33,989 bases of DNA, from assembly GCA_043756275.1 (NCBI GenBank), contig JAYURJ010000173.1, positions 1 through 33,989 of the forward strand, given 5' to 3'. This DNA is from UKL13-2 sp043756275. Lineage in GTDB: Bacteria; Pseudomonadota; Gammaproteobacteria; Burkholderiales; Usitatibacteraceae. Numbering within the stretch: position 1 is the stretch's first letter; each line of letters starts with the position of its first letter. Shown here in pieces: positions 1-7,925 of this stretch. A program made the position numbers and the translations under genes. The notes beneath the pieces are model-generated. The model was given only the letters and a program-made list of their open reading frames with translations, was not told the origin of the DNA and ran no database searches.

Positions 1-1
1 T

Positions 2-508
2 GTGACTGGCACCAAACTGGTGGTAAAGAAAACGGCCAAAATCAAATCCTACAAAGACTTGAAGGGCAAAACTGTTGTCGTCACACAGGGCACCACCAAT
101 GAGCGCACCATCAAAGCGCTGTCGGATAAAGAAAACCTGAACATCAAATTCCTGAACGCCAAGGATCATGCTGAATCGTTCCTGACGGTTGAATCCGGTC
201 GTGCGGCTGCGTTTGCGATGGACGATGTGTTGCTTTACGGCCTGATCGCCAAAGCGAAGAAGCCAAAAGACTTTGACGTGGTCGGCGATTACCTCTCGTA
301 CGATCCGTACGGCATCATGTTCAGAAAGAACGATGCTGACTTCGCAATCATCGCCAACCGCGCGCTCGCCGCACTGATGCGCTCCGGCGAAATCAACAAG
401 ATTTACGACAAGTGGTTTATCGGCAAACTGCCATCGGGCGAAACCATTGGCATGCCAATGAGCCCGCTTCTGAAGGTCGGCTTTCAGCTCCAGGCGCTTC
501 CGGAGTAA
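2..508 (+). CDS. gltI: Glutamate/aspartate ABC transporter periplasmic binding protein, C-terminal part (5' end outside window)
   Basis: This is the last 168 residues of a family 3 periplasmic solute-binding protein that delivers an acidic amino acid to the membrane permeases encoded just downstream. Visible landmarks are the VVVTQGTTNE stretch, the AKDHAESFLTVESGRAAAF segment and the MDDVLLYG turn, which line up with the second half of E. coli GltI. The C-terminal IYDKWFIGKLP is typical of the family end. The frame is open to the left edge, so the signal peptide and first lobe lie outside the window and the first codon here is not the true start. A strong intrinsic terminator follows at once. 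Binding-protein genes are often expressed more than their permeases, and that arrangement fits here. The family is clear; glutamate/aspartate rather than another polar amino acid is inferred from similarity and from the matching permeases. Confidence 0.9.
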   Translation: MTGTKLVVKKTAKIKSYKDLKGKTVVVTQGTTNERTIKALSDKENLNIKFLNAKDHAESFLTVESGRAAAFAMDDVLLYGLIAKAKKPKDFDVVGDYLSYDPYGIMFRKNDADFAIIANRALAALMRSGEINKIYDKWFIGKLPSGETIGMPMSPLLKVGFQLQALPE

Positions 509-519
509 GTTAGTCAGGC

Positions 520-550
520 AAGGGGAATCGAGAAATCGATTCCCCTTTTT
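520..550 (+). terminator. Intrinsic terminator after gltI
   Basis: A perfect 12-bp stem (AAGGGGAATCGA at 520-531, its complement at 536-547) closes on a GAAA tetraloop and runs into a T tract at 546-550. It lies 11 bases after the gltI stop. It probably lowers read-through into gltJKL rather than ending the operon completely. Confidence 0.9.
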
Positions 551-556
551 CATTGA

Positions 557-582
557 GGACGAACAATCGCGCAAGTTCGTCC
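557..582. promoter_or_regulatory. Inverted repeat between gltI terminator and gltJ
   Basis: GGACGAAC (557-564) and GTTCGTCC (575-582) form perfect 8-bp arms around a 10-base spacer. No T run follows, so this is not a second terminator. It could be an operator or an RNA hairpin in the gltJ leader. The rest of the 509-712 gap shows no convincing promoter by eye. Confidence 0.4.
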
Positions 583-712
583 GCTCATTTAATTGGGCGA
601 GCTATTCAATTGCCTCATGAAGATAGTGCGCGGTAAAAAGTAACGGGTCGATCACAAATATCGCGATTACAAGCGCGGCGGGTTGCGCATTGTGGTGCGA
701 TGGGAGCGCAAC

Positions 713-1474
713 ATGGATTTCAAATTTCTGCTGGAGCAAGCGCCATCCGGCGGCATGACCTACCTCGGCTGGATGATGTCGGGCTTGATGTGGACGATGC
801 TGGTGTCCATAGCCGCCTGGGTTATCGCGTTTGTGCTGGGTTCGATCATCGGCGTGCTGCGCACCGTTCCGCTGAGAATCCCGCGCCTGATCGCCACCAC
901 ATACGTAGAGATTTTCAGGAACATCCCTTTGCTGGTGCAGATGTTTCTCTGGTATTTTGTGATGCCAGAAATTGTCCCGACAGCACTGGGCGATTGGCTC
1001 AAAGGCACGTATCCAAACCTCATCACATTGCCCTTTGCGCAGTTCAGTCTATGGGAATTCACCGCAGCCGTGCTCTGTCTCGGGTTGTACACCGCATCTC
1101 GCGTCGCCGAGCAAGTGCGTGCCGGCATTGAATCATTGCCGAAGGGCCAAACCAACGCCGGTTTGGCGATGGGCTTCACGCTGCCACAAGTTTACAAATA
1201 CGTCATCCTGCCAATGGCATTCCGGCTCATCATCCCGCCGATGACGTCCGAGTTCCTCACCATCTTCAAAAATTCCTCGACCGCGCTGACAATCGGCATT
1301 CTGGAATTAACCGCGCAAAGTCGGCAAATTTCTGAGTACACGTTTCGTACCTTCGAGTCGTTCACCGTTGCCACACTGATCTACATCGTCATCACCCTGA
1401 CAGTCATATTCATCATGCGGTTGCTGGAAAACAAAGTCGCCGTGCCCGGCTATGTCTCGCAGGGAGGACATTGA
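713..1474 (+). CDS. gltJ: Glutamate/aspartate ABC transporter permease GltJ
   Basis: This inner-membrane permease of the polar amino acid ABC family (HisM/GltJ type) forms half of the translocation channel with GltK. The protein has several hydrophobic segments. The family EAA-loop region reads EQVRAGIESLPKGQTNAGLAMGF, followed by ILPMAFRLIIPP, where the ATPase docks. The reading frame is open from a TTG at 683, but I chose ATG 713. It has a GGGAG ribosome site eight bases upstream and gives a 253-residue product, close to the E. coli length of 246. The stop codon at 1472-1474 is followed after two bases by the gltK start, so the two permeases are probably translationally coupled. Confidence 0.92.
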   Translation: MDFKFLLEQAPSGGMTYLGWMMSGLMWTMLVSIAAWVIAFVLGSIIGVLRTVPLRIPRLIATTYVEIFRNIPLLVQMFLWYFVMPEIVPTALGDWLKGTYPNLITLPFAQFSLWEFTAAVLCLGLYTASRVAEQVRAGIESLPKGQTNAGLAMGFTLPQVYKYVILPMAFRLIIPPMTSEFLTIFKNSSTALTIGILELTAQSRQISEYTFRTFESFTVATLIYIVITLTVIFIMRLLENKVAVPGYVSQGGH

Positions 1475-1476
1475 TC

Positions 1477-2220
1477 ATGGGTGAATTTGATTTCAGCATC
1501 ATCATCAAGAGTTTGCCGATTTTATGGGATGGTCTGCTGCTGTCCTTGCAGCTATTTGCAATCGCATTAGCTGGTGGTATTTTCTTTGGCACCTTGTTAG
1601 CACTTGCCCGGCTGTCAAGTTTCAAATTGCTTTCGTATCCCGCTGCGGGGTTCGTCAATTTGATCCGCTCCATCCCGTTCATCATGGCGATTTTCTGGTT
1701 CTATTTTCTGACGCCGGAATTGATGAAGTGGCTTACCGGCCAGCAGGGTGAAGCGGTTGGGCCATTCACTTCGGCCGTCGTCGCGTTCATCATGGTTGAA
1801 TCCGCCTACTACTCGGAAATAATCCGCGCCGGCATTCAATCGGTACCTCGCGGACAACCTTGGGCGGCGTATGCGCTGGGGCTCAACTACTGGCAGGCGA
1901 TGGGTTATGTGGTGTTGCCGCAGGCGTTTCGCAACATGATTCCGATCATGCTCACGCAAGCCATTATTCTGTTTCAGGATACCTCGCTCGTGTATGTGGT
2001 CGGCCTGAAGGATTTCTTGGGTGCCGCCAGTAAAGCCGGACAGTTGACGGGCCGAATCGTTGAGCTCTACATCTTTGTGGCGCTTGTATTTTTGGTGATC
2101 TGCTTTGGCGCATCCAAGCTGGTGAAATTTATCCAGATACAAATGGATCCCACACGTCAGCGGGCCGTGAAAAAAGACATCACCCTGAGCGGGCCGGGGC
2201 TAACGCCCGGCGGCGCTTAA
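1477..2220 (+). CDS. gltK: Glutamate/aspartate ABC transporter permease GltK
   Basis: This is the second permease subunit of the amino acid importer, paired with GltJ in the inner membrane. The EAA-loop segment reads EIIRAGIQSVPRGQPWAAYALGL, and VLPQAFRNMIPIM follows, both diagnostic for the HisMQ/GltJK family. ATG 1477 is preferred over the in-frame TTG at 1471 because AGGGAGGA at 1461-1468 sits eight bases upstream. The product is 247 residues, somewhat longer than E. coli GltK (224), with the extra length in a polar C-terminal tail. It follows gltJ by two bases. A 76-base gap with no clear terminator separates it from gltL. Confidence 0.92.
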   Translation: MGEFDFSIIIKSLPILWDGLLLSLQLFAIALAGGIFFGTLLALARLSSFKLLSYPAAGFVNLIRSIPFIMAIFWFYFLTPELMKWLTGQQGEAVGPFTSAVVAFIMVESAYYSEIIRAGIQSVPRGQPWAAYALGLNYWQAMGYVVLPQAFRNMIPIMLTQAIILFQDTSLVYVVGLKDFLGAASKAGQLTGRIVELYIFVALVFLVICFGASKLVKFIQIQMDPTRQRAVKKDITLSGPGLTPGGA

Positions 2221-2296
2221 CGTGCTTGGTGCGCTAATTGCATTGAACCAGTCTGGAAAATAATTTAGTTGTCACAGTAAAAACAAGGGACACATC

Positions 2297-3034
2297 ATGG
2301 CCATGATCGAGATCAAAAACGTCAGCAAATGGTACGGCGACAAGCAGGTGCTGGTTGATTGCACTACCAACGTGACCAAAGGCGAAGTGGTGGTGGTCTG
2401 CGGGCCTTCGGGCTCTGGCAAATCGACGCTGATCAAAACCGTCAACGGTCTTGAGCCGTTTCAAAAAGGCGAAATCATCGTCGATGGTATTTCGGTCGGC
2501 GCGAAGAACGCCAATCTCGCCAAATTGCGTTCGCGGGTCGGCATGGTGTTTCAGAATTTTGAACTTTTCCCGCACATGAGCGTGACCCAAAATCTGGTGA
2601 TGGCGCAAACCAAGGTGCTCGGCCGAACTGAAGCTGCGGCACGTGAGAAAGGCTTGAAACTGCTTGAACGCGTTGGTCTGATCGAGCACAAAGACAAATA
2701 CCCGGCCCAGTTATCGGGTGGCCAGCAACAACGGGTCGCCATCGCGCGCGCGCTGTCGATGGAACCCATCGCCATGCTGTTCGACGAGCCTACTTCCGCG
2801 CTTGATCCGGAGATGATCAATGAAGTGCTCGATGTGATGGTCGAGCTTGCCAAGGAAGGCATGACCATGATGGTCGTCACGCACGAAATGGGCTTCGCCA
2901 AAAAAGTGGCTGACCGCGTGATCTTTATGGAAAAAGGCGGCGCGATTCTGGAGGATTGCACCAAGGATGATTTCTTCGGTTCACCGCGGAAGCAGCGAAC
3001 ACAAGACTTCCTCTCCAAAATCCTGCACAACTAG
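2297..3034 (+). CDS. gltL: Glutamate/aspartate ABC transporter ATP-binding protein GltL
   Basis: This is the cytoplasmic ATPase that drives the importer, a homodimer docking on GltJ and GltK. All nucleotide-binding motifs are visible in the 245-residue protein: Walker A GPSGSGKST (residues 36-44), the Q-loop at VFQNFELFPHM, the ABC signature LSGGQQQR (139-146), Walker B AMLFDEPTSALD (159-170) and the switch histidine in MVVTHEMGFA. Its length matches E. coli GltL (241). The start is ATG 2297, with AAGGGA at 2285-2290 upstream; a second ATG two codons on (2303) is possible. It is the last gene of the unit and is followed by a clear terminator. Confidence 0.95.
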   Translation: MAMIEIKNVSKWYGDKQVLVDCTTNVTKGEVVVVCGPSGSGKSTLIKTVNGLEPFQKGEIIVDGISVGAKNANLAKLRSRVGMVFQNFELFPHMSVTQNLVMAQTKVLGRTEAAAREKGLKLLERVGLIEHKDKYPAQLSGGQQQRVAIARALSMEPIAMLFDEPTSALDPEMINEVLDVMVELAKEGMTMMVVTHEMGFAKKVADRVIFMEKGGAILEDCTKDDFFGSPRKQRTQDFLSKILHN

Positions 3035-3054
3035 TTACATGTTTTCCATCATCA

Positions 3055-3077
3055 ACGGGGCCACTGGCCCCGTTTTT
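3055..3077 (+). terminator. Intrinsic terminator after gltL
   Basis: ACGGGGCC (3055-3062) and GGCCCCGT (3066-3073) form a perfect GC-rich stem around a three-base loop, running straight into a T tract at 3073-3077. It lies 20 bases past the gltL stop and closes the transporter unit. Confidence 0.9.
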
Positions 3078-3134
3078 CGTTTAAGCGTCCGGCATTTCCG
3101 TTACCATACAAAATCATTCCATTAAAGCGTAACC

Positions 3135-4244
3135 ATGAATCGAACTCTGCTGTTGGTTTTAGGGGCCTGCGGCCTCGTGGTGGCATCGGCCTGGTACTTT
3201 GTTCGCCCTGAGGGTAGCCACGACAGCATTATTTCCGCAGCAACAAAAGCCGCCAGCCAGCCAGCCAATGCGCAACGTGCAGGCGGCGTCAGCACGCTCC
3301 CAGAGCTGGCGCAAAAAGTATTAAGCCCATCATCGGCAACCAGCGCGCGCGTGGTGGTGCCGCTTAAGAGCGCGCTCGCCATCGAATTTGAAAAGGCGCT
3401 TCAGTTAAAGCCGTTTTATGACCGCTACTTGGCAAATCCTGAAGGTGCGGACGCGGAGACGAAATATTTCGCCGCTGTTGCCATCGAGACTTGCATCGGC
3501 CGTGCAAAGAGTGCTGCGGGCGTGTCGGACGCTGATCGGGAGCGCTTTCAGAATCGCCTCAAAGAAAATGACCCGAACAATCAAAAACGCCTCGAAGCTT
3601 TTAATCGCGTCAGTACGATGTGCGATGGCTTTGCGGGCACAAACATCACCGCCGCCGAGGCGGCGCGGCTTTATGCAGAGGCCGCCGCAGCAGGCAACCC
3701 CGGTGCCAAGGTCGCGGTGGCTGCAAACCAATTCAATGAGCAGACCCGCGCCAACGCAGCCCGTGGCGTTGAGGGAAGGCGTCTGACAGAGGACCAGCTA
3801 ACATTGCTGCGCGATGGATTGGCTAGCGGCGATCCATTTGCGATTCAACGCGCCGGCCCGCTGCTGACATGGAATTCAACGCAACTGGTGGATCGTCGTC
3901 TTGGTGCCGCTGGTGATCCGTTCAGCGCGCGCGACTGGGGCTCTGCATGGACGCTGGCGGCGTGTGATCGTGGAGCCAACTGTAGCGCTGATTCATTGCG
4001 GGTGTTGAACGGTTGCGCCTATCAAGGTGCCTGCGGCTACGACTCGCTCGAAGCCTACCTGCAGTTCAATGAACTTGCCCCAAACGTGTATCTGGCCGCA
4101 CAGCAAAACCGGAACACGATCCTTGAAGCCATCGCGCAAGGAAGATGGGACTGGCTCGGCATCGCGGCCGGATCAGGCCGTACGGTGACGACTACGCCAG
4201 CGGTGACAACACGTCCGGCAGTGAAACCGCCGCCTGGTCGTTAA
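3135..4244 (+). CDS. Hypothetical membrane-anchored or exported protein
   Basis: I do not recognise this 369-residue protein. It opens with a short hydrophobic segment (residues 3-22, LLLVLGACGLVVASAWYF) that could be an uncleaved anchor or a signal peptide, so the bulk is probably periplasmic. A low-complexity Ala/Ser/Gln linker follows. Next comes an alpha-helical Ala-rich region around AARLYAEAAAAGNPGAKVAVAANQF, which recalls Sel1-type helical repeats without matching one convincingly. Four cysteines cluster in the C-terminal third (ACDRGANC and NGCAYQGACGY), which suggests disulfides and again an exported location. The tail is Thr/Pro-rich. It is monocistronic: a terminator lies upstream and the next gene is convergent. 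It appears to be a real gene, because base composition and codon use match its neighbours. Confidence 0.75.
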   Translation: MNRTLLLVLGACGLVVASAWYFVRPEGSHDSIISAATKAASQPANAQRAGGVSTLPELAQKVLSPSSATSARVVVPLKSALAIEFEKALQLKPFYDRYLANPEGADAETKYFAAVAIETCIGRAKSAAGVSDADRERFQNRLKENDPNNQKRLEAFNRVSTMCDGFAGTNITAAEAARLYAEAAAAGNPGAKVAVAANQFNEQTRANAARGVEGRRLTEDQLTLLRDGLASGDPFAIQRAGPLLTWNSTQLVDRRLGAAGDPFSARDWGSAWTLAACDRGANCSADSLRVLNGCAYQGACGYDSLEAYLQFNELAPNVYLAAQQNRNTILEAIAQGRWDWLGIAAGSGRTVTTTPAVTTRPAVKPPPGR

Positions 4245-4271
4245 TATTCAGCGTTATCAATAATCAGAAAA

Positions 4272-4333
4272 ACTCTATTACTGGCGCGCCTTTCCGAGCA
4301 TAAATGCCCGTTAAAGCCCGCCAATGCTGGAGT
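4272..4333. repeat. Possible diverged copy of the CTGGCG-type palindromic repeat
   Basis: Imperfect inverted repeat in the short gap between two convergent genes. It has ACTC...CTGGCG on the left, an inner TAAATGCCCG and AAGCCCG block, and CGCCAATGCTGGAGT on the right. The order of blocks resembles the better copies at 16231, 24934, 29650 and 32381, but it is diverged. It could also serve as a two-way terminator. Confidence 0.35.
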
Positions 4334-4336
4334 TTG

Positions 4337-5254
4337 CTACATTAGTGCCCGCACATGCGCAACCGCGCTCCTCCCCAGCGCGCCCAAGCTATATCCGCCT
4401 TCAAGTGCGGAAACAATGCGGCCTTCAGCGTACGCGTCCGCCATTTCGCGGATGCGCTGCGTGATCCAGGTGTAGTCGTCCTCGACCAACTCGAGGTATG
4501 CCAACGGATCATCTGTGTGGGCGTCAAAACCGGCGGAGAGGATGATCAATTCCGGCTTGAATCTCTCTAGCGCAGGAAACCAGGTGCGTTCAATTGCCGC
4601 GCGGAAAGCGGGGCCACGGGTTCTCGCGGCCAGCGGCGTCGGCACGATGTGGGCGTTGCCGGTGTCGGCCCCGGTGCCGGGGTAGTAGGGATGCTGAAAG
4701 CTCGAACAGAGCATCACCCGTTCATCATCGGTAAAAATATCTTCGGTGCCATTGCCGTGGTGCACATCAAAATCGAGAATCGCGACGCGATCAAGCTGGT
4801 GCATTTCAAGCGCGTGAACAGCACCGACGGCGACGTTATTGAAAATACAAAAGCCCATTGAGCGGTCGTACATGGCGTGATGCCCGCACGGGCGCACAGC
4901 GCAAAACGCATTGTCGACTTCGCCCGCCATTACCATATCCACACCTTTGATCACTGCCCCGGCTGCACGTTGGGCGGCCACCAGCGAATACGGATTCATT
5001 GAGGTGTCCGGGTCCAGCGCGGCGTAATCGTGTGTTGGTGCAGCGGCGAAAATCGCATCCACGTAATCTGGCGCATGAACTGCGGCAAGCTGCGCAACGC
5101 TGGCAAGTGGCGCCTCAACGCGGCGCAGCTTTGACATCAGGCCCGACTGCTCGAACGCGTCATATACAGCCTGCAGGCGCGCCGGACACTCTGGATGGTG
5201 TGGCCCCATTTCATGCTTGAGACAATCAGGATGGGTGATAAATGCGGTCGTCAT
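4337..5254 (-). CDS. Histone deacetylase family protein (zinc-dependent deacetylase/amidohydrolase)
   Basis: This is an arginase-fold zinc deacetylase of the class II HDAC / acetylpolyamine amidohydrolase / AcuC superfamily, predicted to be cytoplasmic. The 305-residue protein shows the active-site His pair in RPCGHHAMYD (H125, H126). The zinc ligands are D163 and H165 in ILDFDVHHGNGT and D244 in LSAGFDAHTDDP. The catalytic Tyr lies in the EGGYSLG segment. The N-terminal GPHHPECPARL is also typical. The frame is open to 5353, but the upstream 33 residues do not look like family sequence, so I start at ATG 5254 (MTTAFITHP). The substrate cannot be told from sequence; acetylated lysine, polyamine or another N-acetyl compound are all possible. 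It is transcribed away from the moxR unit. Confidence 0.88.
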   Translation of the reverse strand: MTTAFITHPDCLKHEMGPHHPECPARLQAVYDAFEQSGLMSKLRRVEAPLASVAQLAAVHAPDYVDAIFAAAPTHDYAALDPDTSMNPYSLVAAQRAAGAVIKGVDMVMAGEVDNAFCAVRPCGHHAMYDRSMGFCIFNNVAVGAVHALEMHQLDRVAILDFDVHHGNGTEDIFTDDERVMLCSSFQHPYYPGTGADTGNAHIVPTPLAARTRGPAFRAAIERTWFPALERFKPELIILSAGFDAHTDDPLAYLELVEDDYTWITQRIREMADAYAEGRIVSALEGGYSLGALGRSAVAHVRALM

Positions 5255-5422
5255 TTGCGTCGGCTTCAATGTTGAGGGCGTCGGATGGAAGCGTGTCACG
5301 TATCTGGCCGCGCCGCAATACACCTTTTTGCGTGACGCCACCACATTGCGCATCTACTTCCTGCACCGTATCGTAAATTGATGGTTGTGCCGTAAAATCA
5401 GGATTCAATATCAGGATACGCA

Positions 5423-6367
5423 ATGACTGTCTCATTTTTCGAAAAACAACCCGTTCACACGCCGCTCGCCAATGTGCTGCAGCGCGCCGGTGAGATCATC
5501 CTCGGCAAAGACCAGCAAATCAAAATGGCCATGTGCTGCATTCTGGCGCGGGGGCATTTGCTGATTGAGGACGTGCCCGGTGTCGGCAAGACCACCCTGT
5601 CGCATGTGCTGGCCAGCCTGTTAGGGCTTCAATATCAGCGTATCCAGTTTACGAGCGATCTATTGCCAGCCGACGTGGTGGGCGTGTCGATTTTTGATCG
5701 CGATTCAAGCACCTTTCGTTTTCATCCCGGGCCGATTTTCTCGCAGGTCATTCTTGCCGATGAAATCAACCGCGCCTCCCCCAAGGCGCAAAGCGCATTA
5801 CTTGAGGCGATGGAAGAGCATCAGGTGACGGCAGACGGGGAGACGATGAAGCTGCCCGAGCCGTTTTTTGTTATTGCCACACAGAATCCATCGCACCAGA
5901 TCGGCACTTTTCCACTGCCCGAATCACAGCTTGACCGGTTCCTGATGCGCATCAAACTTGGCTACCCGGATAAAGCGGCCGAGCGTGCATTGCTCAAAGG
6001 CGTGGATCGCCGCGAGCTCATCGCCCGCATCACCACTGCCATGTCGGTGGAGGAATTGACCGCGCTGCAAAAAGATGTGGCGAAAATTTTTGTTTCTGAG
6101 GCGCTCGTTGATTACGTGCAGGCGCTGGTACTGCACACCCGTGATTCAGCGCATTTTGAAATGGGTCTGTCGCCCCGCGCCGGCCTTGCGCTGCTGCGTG
6201 CGGCACAATCGTGGGCGTTGATGTCCGGACGCAATCAGGTGTTGCCGGAGGACGTGCAAGTGGTGGCTCCCGCAGTCGTCGGGCACCGTTTGAGGTCAGT
6301 GACCAACGGCGACACGAAGATTCTCGATCCTGCGCAGGAACTTATTCGTGCAGTGCCGATACCGTGA
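5423..6367 (+). CDS. MoxR family AAA+ ATPase
   Basis: MoxR-type AAA+ proteins act as chaperone-like ATPases that help assemble or activate partner complexes. They typically sit next to DUF58 and transglutaminase genes, as here. The 314-residue protein has the Walker A region DVPGVGKTT (residues 50-58), Walker B with the MoxR-specific ILADEINRASPKAQSALLEAMEE (from 110), sensor 1 in FFVIATQNPSHQIGTFPLPESQLDRF and the C-terminal lid with SPRAGLALLRAAQSWA. Length is normal. ATG 5423 starts the conserved region without extra sequence. It is the first gene of a unit that continues through a DUF4124 gene, a DUF58 gene and tgpA. The 168-base gap to the divergent deacetylase gene must hold both promoters, although none is obvious by eye. 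Confidence 0.93.
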   Translation: MTVSFFEKQPVHTPLANVLQRAGEIILGKDQQIKMAMCCILARGHLLIEDVPGVGKTTLSHVLASLLGLQYQRIQFTSDLLPADVVGVSIFDRDSSTFRFHPGPIFSQVILADEINRASPKAQSALLEAMEEHQVTADGETMKLPEPFFVIATQNPSHQIGTFPLPESQLDRFLMRIKLGYPDKAAERALLKGVDRRELIARITTAMSVEELTALQKDVAKIFVSEALVDYVQALVLHTRDSAHFEMGLSPRAGLALLRAAQSWALMSGRNQVLPEDVQVVAPAVVGHRLRSVTNGDTKILDPAQELIRAVPIP

Positions 6368-6414
6368 CAATGTATATGTACGCCTGCCCACAAAAAACTC
6401 CATGGGGAACAAGA

Positions 6415-6909
6415 ATGAAAAATAGCAGATTTTGTCGCGTTGCCGGAAGTCTTACATTCATTCTGCTGCTCGCTATGCAGTCAATCGCGAACGCACAAAA
6501 CTACAAATGCAAGGGAGCCGACGGCAAGATCGAATACCGCGATCGTGCCTGCGAGGCCGACAAAGAATCGCTCACAAAACCAGCCGCAACCACAGGTGTT
6601 ACTACCGCCCCCGCGATCGCCGCAATGAAGCAACTTGAAACCTTGTTGGCCGATTACGAGCCGCGCCTGTGTGAGCGTGAACGCCTCGCCGCCGAGGTCG
6701 ATATCGCGCAGCGCAGCGGGGAACTAAAAAAAGCGGAATCCCTTTGGAAGCTGCGTCAGGAGCGGCTGAATATTTTGAACGATAACCTGATTGAATTTCA
6801 AAGCAAGGCATCGAAAGTGACCAAGGGAACCGCTTCGGACAGTCCTGAAATGATGACCGTGCGTAATTTCCAGCGGAAACTGAAAGGATGCGCGGTTTTG
6901 AAGAAATAG
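6415..6909 (+). CDS. DUF4124-type exported protein
   Basis: This is a small secreted protein of 164 residues. It has a clear signal peptide (MKNSRFCRVAGSLTFILLLAMQSIANA, cleavage expected near residue 27). A short DUF4124-like segment follows (YKCKGADGKIEYRDRAC), with two cysteines probably forming a disulfide. The rest is charged and helical, likely a coiled coil (residues about 70-145). DUF4124 proteins are common in beta- and gammaproteobacteria and have no assigned function. A longer open frame begins at 6211 inside moxR, but ATG 6415 is the only start that begins with a signal peptide, and GGGG at 6404-6407 lies upstream. It sits between moxR and the DUF58 gene, which normally adjoin, so it is an extra member of this unit. 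Confidence 0.8.
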   Translation: MKNSRFCRVAGSLTFILLLAMQSIANAQNYKCKGADGKIEYRDRACEADKESLTKPAATTGVTTAPAIAAMKQLETLLADYEPRLCERERLAAEVDIAQRSGELKKAESLWKLRQERLNILNDNLIEFQSKASKVTKGTASDSPEMMTVRNFQRKLKGCAVLKK

Positions 6910-6944
6910 CAGATTTTTTTAGCCTCAGCGAATCAAACGATTAA

Positions 6945-7919
6945 ATGCTCGCCAGCTTCACCTTCAACCTACGCCAACGTATTTCCGACTGGATTTTCCG
7001 CGCCCGCTTTCCCGAGCATCCGCCGGTGGTCCTCATCCAGCGCCGTATTTTTATCCTGCCCTCGCGCACCGGCTATTTCTTTGCATTTGTGCTGGTGCTT
7101 TTGCTGATCGCCTCGATCAATTACAGCCTCTCGCTCGGCTATCTGCTCACTTTTCTGCTGGCTGGCATGGGCAGCATTGCGATGTTGCACACGTTTCGCA
7201 ATCTGCTCAGGCTGTCCATCAGCCCCGGCAAGGTGGAGCCCGTCTTCGCGGGCGAAACTACCCATTTTTCTATCGTGCTCGCCAACCTCACGCTGCCCCG
7301 TTACGCGATCGGCATTAAGCACGCGCAGATTCGTGGTGCCGAACCGGAATTCGGTGATGCGAATGAAAAAACCAGCACCACGTTTCAGGTGCCGATGCGA
7401 GCGGCGAAACGTGGCTATCTGAAATGCGGTCGACTGGAAATTTTCACCGAGTATCCGGTGGGTCTCTTCCATGCATGGTCGTACGTCGATTTCGGCATGA
7501 CCTGTCTGGTCTATCCAAAGCCTGATCCGGGAGCCGGTGCATTGCCGTTCGACATGCGCGCCAGGGGTGAAGGCAACGTGCCCGTCAGGGGCGACGAGGA
7601 GTTCCAATCACTGCGGGCGTATCGGGCTGGTGACACACCAAGGCAGATTGCTTGGAAGGCACTGGCGCGCGGTCAGGGCCTGCTGGTAAAGGAATTCGGC
7701 TCAACGGCAAGCGCTGATTTGTGGCTCGATTATGACGCGTTGCAAGGCTTGTCGATGGAAGATCGCCTTGGGCGGCTCACGTGGTGGGTCATTGAAGCGG
7801 AGCGCTCGCAGTTGCCGTATGGATTGAAACTGCCTGCACGCAGCATTCGTCCGATGCTGGGGCCGCAACATCGAGATGATTGCCTGCACGCACTTGCTGT
7901 TTATGGTCTCGACAGCTAG
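6945..7919 (+). CDS. DUF58 domain-containing membrane protein
   Basis: This 324-residue protein has two adjacent hydrophobic segments near the N-terminus (about residues 45-85, GYFFAFVLVLLLIASINYSL and YLLTFLLAGMGSIAMLHTF). A beta-rich region follows, then the DUF58 signature around residues 205-235: RGDEEFQSLRAYRAGDTPRQIAWKALARGQGLLVKEF. DUF58 resembles a von Willebrand A fold and is nearly always encoded with MoxR and a TgpA-like transglutaminase. The complex is thought to act at the cell envelope, but its biochemical role is not settled. ATG 6945 begins the protein, and the stop lies six bases before the tgpA start, so the two are probably co-translated. Confidence 0.88.
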   Translation: MLASFTFNLRQRISDWIFRARFPEHPPVVLIQRRIFILPSRTGYFFAFVLVLLLIASINYSLSLGYLLTFLLAGMGSIAMLHTFRNLLRLSISPGKVEPVFAGETTHFSIVLANLTLPRYAIGIKHAQIRGAEPEFGDANEKTSTTFQVPMRAAKRGYLKCGRLEIFTEYPVGLFHAWSYVDFGMTCLVYPKPDPGAGALPFDMRARGEGNVPVRGDEEFQSLRAYRAGDTPRQIAWKALARGQGLLVKEFGSTASADLWLDYDALQGLSMEDRLGRLTWWVIEAERSQLPYGLKLPARSIRPMLGPQHRDDCLHALAVYGLDS

Positions 7920-7925
7920 ACGACC

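Noticed and set aside
5255..5353. Extended N-terminus for the deacetylase gene
   Set aside because: The additional 33 residues do not resemble the family, and the conserved region begins at ATG 5254.
5378..5411. Promoter for moxR (TTGATG, TAAAAT, CAATAT boxes)
   Set aside because: Spacing between the candidate -35 and -10 boxes is 9 to 15 bases, not near 17, so no call was made.
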